From: Thauera propionica | GTDB lineage: Bacteria > Pseudomonadota > Gammaproteobacteria > Burkholderiales > Rhodocyclaceae | Direction: 5' to 3' | Length of the DNA stretch: 64,000 bases | Assembly: GCF_002245655.1 (NCBI RefSeq) | Contig: NZ_NOIH01000015.1 | Location: 1-64,000, forward strand | Part shown: piece by piece, positions 58,772 to 64,000 of the stretch | How the letters are laid out: each line of letters begins with the position of its first letter | Position numbering within the stretch: the first letter of the stretch is position 1 | Position numbers and translations under genes: made by a program | Notes under the pieces: model-generated | What the model was told of the DNA's origin: nothing | Database searches by the model: none | What the model saw: the letters and a program-made list of their open reading frames with translations, nothing else

Positions 58772-59869
58772 ATGGCCCGTCGCCCGCGCCCTGCCCCGCC
58801 ATCGACCCTGTCGGATGGCATGCACACGGGCGACGCGTCTGCCCCCCCGGCACTGCCTCCCAACACGCCGCTGGCAGGGCTGCGCAAGCGCCTGATCGAG
58901 AGCCAGGCCGATGCGCGGCCAAGCTCTCCAACTCAGCCGACAGGCAAGAAGATCCGCCCCTCGCGGCCTGCCGAGAAGGAGAACTCGCTGGCCGAAGCGC
59001 AGTTGCCCGACGCCGAGGACATGGCGCTGTTCCGCCGCATGGCGGGCAACACCATCCCGGTGCGCGGCGGCGACCGCATCGAAGTCGAACGCCCTCGTCC
59101 CGCGCCGCTCCCGCGTTCGCGTGCAGTCGCTGATGATGAACCCGCGCCCGTGCGCCGCGCCCCCCGGGATCCGTTGACCCAGGCCTACGAAGGTGTGGTG
59201 CCCCTGCGAAACACGGGACGGGTGGAGCTCGACACGCCCTTGCGCCACGGCGCTCGACATGGCGCGAGCGGACACGCACCGCGGATCCAGCGGCCCGACG
59301 CCATCGTCCTGCCCCCGGATGCGGACGTCAGCGACCCGTCGTCGCTCTTTCGCAGCGTGGTCGGTGACACCCAACCCGTGAACACACGCAACCGCGTGGA
59401 ACTCGCCCGCCCCACACCGCGCCCGGCACCGATCAAGCGCGAGGAAGATGAACGCGCCGCGCTGCATGAATCGCTACAGGCACCGCTAACCTTCGAGGAT
59501 CGTCTCGACATGGGCGACGAGGCGGCCTTCCTGCGCCCCGGGCTGCCGCGCAGGGTACTGACGGACCTGCGACGCGGGCGCTGGGTGCTGCAGGGGCAGA
59601 TCGACCTGCACGGCCTCGTGCGCGACGAGGCACGCGACGCGCTCGCCCATTTCCTCCACGACAGCCTCACGCAGGGCAAACGCTGCATCCGGGTGATCCA
59701 CGGCAAGGGACACGGCTCGCCGGGTAAGGTCTCCATCCTCAAACAGCTCTCTCGCGGCTGGCTTGCCCAGCGCGAGGAAATTTTGGCTTTCTGCCAGGCA
59801 GGCCCCCACGATGGCGGCGGGGGTGCCCTGCTGGTGCTCCTGCGGGCGCAGAACGCCACGCAGCGCTGA
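58772..59869 (+). CDS. Smr-domain protein with internal repeats
   Basis: A 365-residue protein. Residues 277-356 form an Smr domain with DLHG (278-281) and HGKGHGS (310-316), typical of MutS2-like nucleic-acid nicking domains. Before it a motif is repeated: LFRRMAGNTIPV...RIEVERPRP (86-110) and LFRSVVGDTQPV...RVELARPTP (192-216), with a weaker copy at 137-158. The rest is proline/arginine-rich and disordered. It follows trxB by 5 bases. Confidence 0.85.
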   Translation: MARRPRPAPPSTLSDGMHTGDASAPPALPPNTPLAGLRKRLIESQADARPSSPTQPTGKKIRPSRPAEKENSLAEAQLPDAEDMALFRRMAGNTIPVRGGDRIEVERPRPAPLPRSRAVADDEPAPVRRAPRDPLTQAYEGVVPLRNTGRVELDTPLRHGARHGASGHAPRIQRPDAIVLPPDADVSDPSSLFRSVVGDTQPVNTRNRVELARPTPRPAPIKREEDERAALHESLQAPLTFEDRLDMGDEAAFLRPGLPRRVLTDLRRGRWVLQGQIDLHGLVRDEARDALAHFLHDSLTQGKRCIRVIHGKGHGSPGKVSILKQLSRGWLAQREEILAFCQAGPHDGGGGALLVLLRAQNATQR

Positions 59870-59873
59870 AACC

Positions 59874-60263
<390 letters not shown>

Positions 60264-61892
60264 TTAGAACTCATCCTGATAACGGGATGTTATCGGATAT
60301 CGCCAGTCCTTGCCGAAGCCCCGCTGGGTGACGCGGATGCCCACCGGCGACTGCCGACGCTTGTACTCGTTGCGCTTGAGCATGCCCACCGTGCGCCGGA
60401 CCTCGGCCTCCGGAAAACCTGCCGCGATGATCTCGCGCGGCGACTCGTCACGCTCCATGTAGGCCTCGATGATCGCATCGAGCATCTCGTAGGGCGGCAA
60501 GCTGTCCTGGTCCTTCTGGTCGGGCTTGAGCTCGGCCGAAGGCGGACGGTCGATGATGTTCTGCGGAATCACCGCGCCGACGGTATTGCGCCAGTTCGAC
60601 AGGCGGAACACGAAAGTCTTGTAGAGGTCCTTCAGCACCGCAAAACCGCCGGCCATGTCACCGTACAGCGTCGCGTAGCCGGTGGCCATCTCGCTCTTGT
60701 TGCCCGTGGTCAGCACGATCGCGCCGGTCTTGTTCGACAAGGCCATCAGGATCATGCCGCGGATGCGGCTCTGCAGGTTCTCCTCCGTCGTATCGGCCGG
60801 CAGCCCGGCGAACTGCGGCTCAAGCAGGTCGGCGAACACCTGCATCGCCGGCTCGATCGGGATTTCGTCGTAGCGCACGCCCAGCCTGCGCACCATCTCG
60901 CGCGAATCGTCCAGACTCATCTGGGCGGTGTAGGGCGAGGGCATCATCACCGCGCGCACCTTGTCCGCCCCCAGCGCGTCAACCGCCACGGCGAGCGTCA
61001 GGGCCGAATCGATGCCGCCCGACAGGCCGATGATGGCCCCGGGGAAACGGTTCTTGCCCAGATAGTCGCGCACCCCGGTCTTGAGCGCCTCGTACACCTC
61101 GGCCTCGAGTACACGGGGCGCCGCCCTGACCTCGCTCGTCCAGCGCCCGCCATCGAAGCTGAGAATGTCGACACGCTCCTCGAAGGACGTCGCCTGGTAT
61201 CCGAGTCGTCCGTCCCGGTCGAGCGCGAACGAGGCGCCGTCAAACACCAGCTCGTCCTGACCGCCCACCATGTTGCAGTACAGCACCGGCAGGCCGGTCT
61301 CGCGAACACGGTCGCGCAGCACCTGGATGCGTTGCGCCTGCTTGTGCATGTGGTATGGGGAAGCATTCAGCGACAGCAGCAACTGGGCGCCAGCCGCCCG
61401 CGCAAGCTCTGCGGGCCCGGGCTCCCAGACGTCGGCACAGATATTCACGCCGACGCGCAAGCCCTTGAGTTCGAACACGCAAGGCGCTGCACCCGACTCG
61501 AAGTAGCGCTCCTCGTCGAACACTTCGTAGTTGGGCAGCAGGTTCTTGTAGTAGCTGGTCAGGATCCGGCCGCCGCCCAGGACCGACGCAGCATTGAAGC
61601 GCGCATGACCGGACTCGGCAGGATGGCCGAGGACGACCCGCATGTCGCCCGCAGCGTCCGCAATCCGCTGCGTCTCTCGGGCGCAGGCGCGGTAGAAATC
61701 CGGCCGCAGCAAGAGGTCTTCCGGCGGATAGCCGGACAGGGCGAGTTCCGGCGTAAGGAGCAAGTCGGCCCCTGCCGCGCGGGCCTGCTCGATGGCACCG
61801 ATGATCCGATCGGCGTTGCCGACGAGATCTCCGACGGTCAGATTGAGCTGGGCGACGGCAAGCGTAAGGGGCATGTGAGTGTTCGCATTCAT
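60264..61892 (-). CDS. nadE: Glutamine-dependent NAD+ synthetase
   Basis: A 542-residue two-domain enzyme. The N-terminal nitrilase-type glutaminase has the triad E (TPELALSGYP), K (YYKNLLPNY), C (VNICADVW). The C-terminal synthetase has the PP-loop SGGIDSALTLAVAVDALG and ends with GFGKDWRYPI. It turns deamido-NAD into NAD using glutamine nitrogen, which fits linkage with PII. Confidence 0.95.
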   Translation of the reverse strand: MNANTHMPLTLAVAQLNLTVGDLVGNADRIIGAIEQARAAGADLLLTPELALSGYPPEDLLLRPDFYRACARETQRIADAAGDMRVVLGHPAESGHARFNAASVLGGGRILTSYYKNLLPNYEVFDEERYFESGAAPCVFELKGLRVGVNICADVWEPGPAELARAAGAQLLLSLNASPYHMHKQAQRIQVLRDRVRETGLPVLYCNMVGGQDELVFDGASFALDRDGRLGYQATSFEERVDILSFDGGRWTSEVRAAPRVLEAEVYEALKTGVRDYLGKNRFPGAIIGLSGGIDSALTLAVAVDALGADKVRAVMMPSPYTAQMSLDDSREMVRRLGVRYDEIPIEPAMQVFADLLEPQFAGLPADTTEENLQSRIRGMILMALSNKTGAIVLTTGNKSEMATGYATLYGDMAGGFAVLKDLYKTFVFRLSNWRNTVGAVIPQNIIDRPPSAELKPDQKDQDSLPPYEMLDAIIEAYMERDESPREIIAAGFPEAEVRRTVGMLKRNEYKRRQSPVGIRVTQRGFGKDWRYPITSRYQDEF

Positions 61893-62110
61893 GGGGCGAA
61901 ACTATACCGCTTCGGCGCAAGCGCCGTGCACCCGCGGATCGGCGTAACCCACAGCCGCCGTGTGGAAACCTGTGGATAAGCCGTGGACAGCGCTTGCAAG
62001 TTGCAGCGCACAAAGCGTATCTTCGACCTGCCTAAAAATGAGGCGCCTCCCCGGCCCGCGCCTGCCCACCTCACTTCGTCGCCCCAACGATCCACCCCAC
62101 CGACACCCGC

Positions 62111-63304
62111 ATGCAAGCCCGGCACGGAATTCAACTCCTCGACGCCATCGCCGACGTCGCGCCCGAAGCGTGGGACGCCCTGCTTCCGGCCAAGACCCCA
62201 CCCTGCCTCCAGCATGCCTACCTGCAGGCCCTCGAAGCCAGCGGCTGCGTACGCCCTGAGACGGGGTGGACGCCGCGGCATGCCACCCTATGGGCGGAGG
62301 GGGAATTGCTGGCGGCGATGCCGCTGTATCTGAAGACCCATTCGTGGGGCGAATACGTTTTCGACTGGGCCTGGGCCGAGGCCTACCACCGTCATGGCCT
62401 GGACTACTATCCAAAGTGGCTCTCCGCCATCCCCTTCACCCCGATCCCCGGCCCACGCCTCCTCGGGCGCAGCGCCGCAGCCCGTCAGGCGCTGCTGGCC
62501 GGCGTCGTCGAGCTCGCTCGCCACAGCGGCCTGTCCTCGCTGCACCTCTTGTTTCCAACGGGCGACGACCTGCGCGTAATCGAGGACGAGAACCTGCCCC
62601 TTCGCGACGGCGTGCAGTTCCACTGGCGCAATGCCGATCCGCATGAGCCCGCTCACCGGTCCTATCCGGATTTCGATGCCTTCCTCGCCAGCCTCAATCA
62701 CGACAAACGCAAGAAGATCCGTCAGGAACGTCGCCGCGCGGCCGCCCACGGCCTGAACCTGCGTTGGGAAGACGGCCATTCGGCCACGCAGGACGACTGG
62801 GCCTTCCTGTATCGATGCTACGCCACGACCTACGCATTGCACCGCTCGACGCCCTACCTCAACCACGCCTTCTTCGCCCAACTGGCAACCGCCATGCCCA
62901 GCCGCGTGCGCGTGTTGATCGCCGAGCGCGGGGACTTGCCCGTGGCAGCGGCCTTCTTCCTGTGCGACGACCACGTGCTCTTCGGGCGCTACTGGGGCGC
63001 GACCGAGCACCTGCCTTTCCTGCACTTCGAGCTTTGCTACTACCAGGCCATCGACTACTGCATCCGACAGGGCCTGCAACGCTTCGAAGGCGGCGCGCAG
63101 GGCGAGCACAAGCTCGCACGCGGCCTGCAACCGGTGCGCACGCACTCGGCACACTGGATAGGCGACACCCGTTTCCGGACGGCAGTCGACGATTACCTCG
63201 CCCGCGAACGCGGACAGATGGACTTCTACCTGGACGAACTGGCCGAACACGCCCCCTTCAGGACGCAGGCGACAGCGGAATTGAAGCCCTCAGCACCCCG
63301 CTGA
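62111..63304 (+). CDS. GNAT/FemAB-like acyltransferase (COG3146)
   Basis: A 397-residue protein of the family annotated as peptidogalycan or GNAT N-acetyltransferase. Seen are HAYLQALEASGCV near the start, SLNHDKRKKIRQERRR (about 196-211), RYWGATEHLPFLHFELCYYQAIDYCI (in two parts, about 298-323) and GAQGEHKLARGLQPV. Its chemical substrate is not known. It overlaps the end of the NUDIX gene by 15 bases. Confidence 0.82.
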   Translation: MQARHGIQLLDAIADVAPEAWDALLPAKTPPCLQHAYLQALEASGCVRPETGWTPRHATLWAEGELLAAMPLYLKTHSWGEYVFDWAWAEAYHRHGLDYYPKWLSAIPFTPIPGPRLLGRSAAARQALLAGVVELARHSGLSSLHLLFPTGDDLRVIEDENLPLRDGVQFHWRNADPHEPAHRSYPDFDAFLASLNHDKRKKIRQERRRAAAHGLNLRWEDGHSATQDDWAFLYRCYATTYALHRSTPYLNHAFFAQLATAMPSRVRVLIAERGDLPVAAAFFLCDDHVLFGRYWGATEHLPFLHFELCYYQAIDYCIRQGLQRFEGGAQGEHKLARGLQPVRTHSAHWIGDTRFRTAVDDYLARERGQMDFYLDELAEHAPFRTQATAELKPSAPR

Positions 63305-63856
63305 GCGCAACAAGGGCAGGCAGCGATACAAGGCACTGATCGACTTGCCGTCGGTGATCTCGCCACGGTGAATGGCCGCCTCGGCCTCATCCAGCGAGAG
63401 CGTCAGGATCTCGAGGAACTCGCCTTCGTCCCACGCATGACCGACATGACGCAGATCCCGAGCGAAGAAGATCTCGATCCGCTCGTCCGAATAGCCGATG
63501 CAGGGATGCATCACACCGATATGCTGCCAGTGCGCGGCTTCATAGCCCGTCTCCTCGCGCAGCTCACGTCGCGCACAGGTCAGGATGTCCTCGCCCGGGT
63601 CGATCTTGCCCGCTGGCAGTTCTACGAAGGCGCGTCGCAGCGGATAGCGGTACTGGCGCTCGAACAGCAACCTCCCGTCCGGCAGCGTCGCCACCACCAC
63701 CACCGCACCGGGATGGCGGATGTACTCGCGGGTGCCTTCCCCACCGTTGGGCAGGCTCACGCGATCACGCCACACTTTCAGCAGACGCCCGTCGAACACC
63801 TGCTCACCGGAAAGCGATCGCTCCTCAAGCGGATCAATCCCCGCGGTCCCGTTCAT
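63290..63856 (-). CDS. NUDIX hydrolase, ADP-ribose pyrophosphatase type
   Basis: A 188-residue hydrolase with a complete Nudix box: G-KIDPGEDILTCARRELREE-TGY (about residues 81-103). The form (PAGKIDPGE before the box, YPLRRAFVELP) fits ADP-ribose pyrophosphatases of the NudF group. Its start overlaps the stop of the DUF2818 gene. Confidence 0.9.
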   Translation of the reverse strand: MNGTAGIDPLEERSLSGEQVFDGRLLKVWRDRVSLPNGGEGTREYIRHPGAVVVVATLPDGRLLFERQYRYPLRRAFVELPAGKIDPGEDILTCARRELREETGYEAAHWQHIGVMHPCIGYSDERIEIFFARDLRHVGHAWDEGEFLEILTLSLDEAEAAIHRGEITDGKSISALYRCLPLLRSAGC

Positions 63857-64000
63857 TCAGCGGCTGCCTTGCGCGGTGCGTGCCAAAGGTAACGGAAGAC
63901 GAAGCCCGGAAACGCAAACACGACGAACAGACAGAAGGTCGTGGCGTAGAACTCCCAGTTCTGCGCATAGACCCTACCGTGCGCCTGTGCTTCGAGCCCC
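63853..64000 (-). CDS. DUF2818 family membrane protein, C-terminal part
   Basis: Cut by the window end; 48 residues are visible. The reading is QNWEFYATTFCLFVVFAFPG then FVFRYLWHAPRKAAAE. The membrane helix and the GFV(F/Y)RYLW end match DUF2818, which in betaproteobacteria commonly follows the nuo operon and precedes a NUDIX gene. The stop TGA overlaps the NUDIX ATG. Confidence 0.7.
   Translation of the reverse strand, partial: GLEAQAHGRVYAQNWEFYATTFCLFVVFAFPGFVFRYLWHAPRKAAAE

Overview
The window is a high-GC, gene-dense stretch of a betaproteobacterial chromosome. It looks most like the Rhodocyclales (Thauera/Azoarcus/Aromatoleum type). Grounds for this are nirS-type denitrification genes, the gene orders ftsK-lolA-rarA-serS, ribF-ileS-lspA-fkpB-ispH and xseB-ispA-dxs, a DUF3079 protein, and DUF2818 next to a NUDIX hydrolase. 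The assignment rests on reading the proteins, not on a database search.

Layout. 1-1630: edge of an integrated element (tyrosine integrase and a small downstream gene) with hairpins at its probable border. 1.9-2.7 kb: a small CxxC protein behind a Fur-like site, and a DUF3079 protein. 2.7-6.1 kb: arsenic operon gapdh-arsJ-acr3, pairing arsenate-to-organoarsenical export with arsenite export. 6.1-7.2 kb: a LexA-like site before an unknown gene. 7.2-14.5 kb: a voltage-gated sodium channel, an MFS carrier, an LpxH-like phosphoesterase with a glycosyltransferase, an LdtD-type L,D-transpeptidase divergent from a YcbK-like protein, and DgkA. 14.7-22.3 kb: a kinase-HDOD-GAF signalling fusion, a PQQ-type sugar dehydrogenase, VanZ-like protein, RlhA, a thioredoxin and a short MgtE. 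22.3-23.6 kb: two small unknown proteins and CreA. 23.6-28.0 kb: denitrification island (norE, norF, a Crp/Fnr regulator fused to two PilJ-like sensor modules, nirS with a perfect FNR/DNR box).

28-42.6 kb is mostly housekeeping: slyX, queG, tsaE, amiC, ribF, ileS, lspA, fkpB, ispH, a Rieske oxygenase, xseB, ispA, dxs, folE2. Three isoprenoid genes (ispH, ispA, dxs) lie around the Rieske gene. 42.7-50.6 kb: an AhpD-like protein, one tRNA-Ser and two identical tRNA-Arg genes, a DnaJ-like protein, an RND efflux pair and mltF. 50.6-56.8 kb: serS, a small unknown gene, rarA, lolA, ftsK. 56.9-64 kb: a CRP-type regulator with a perfect CRP-like operator, trxB, an Smr protein with internal repeats, the nadE-glnB pair, a COG3146 acetyltransferase, a NUDIX hydrolase, and the end of a DUF2818 gene cut by the window edge.

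Most worth a second look: the Crp-PilJ-PilJ regulator beside nirS, which looks like a one-component nitrate/nitrite-type sensor that would bind DNA directly; the kinase-HDOD-GAF fusion; the LexA-like site before an unknown gene; and several non-coding palindromic elements.
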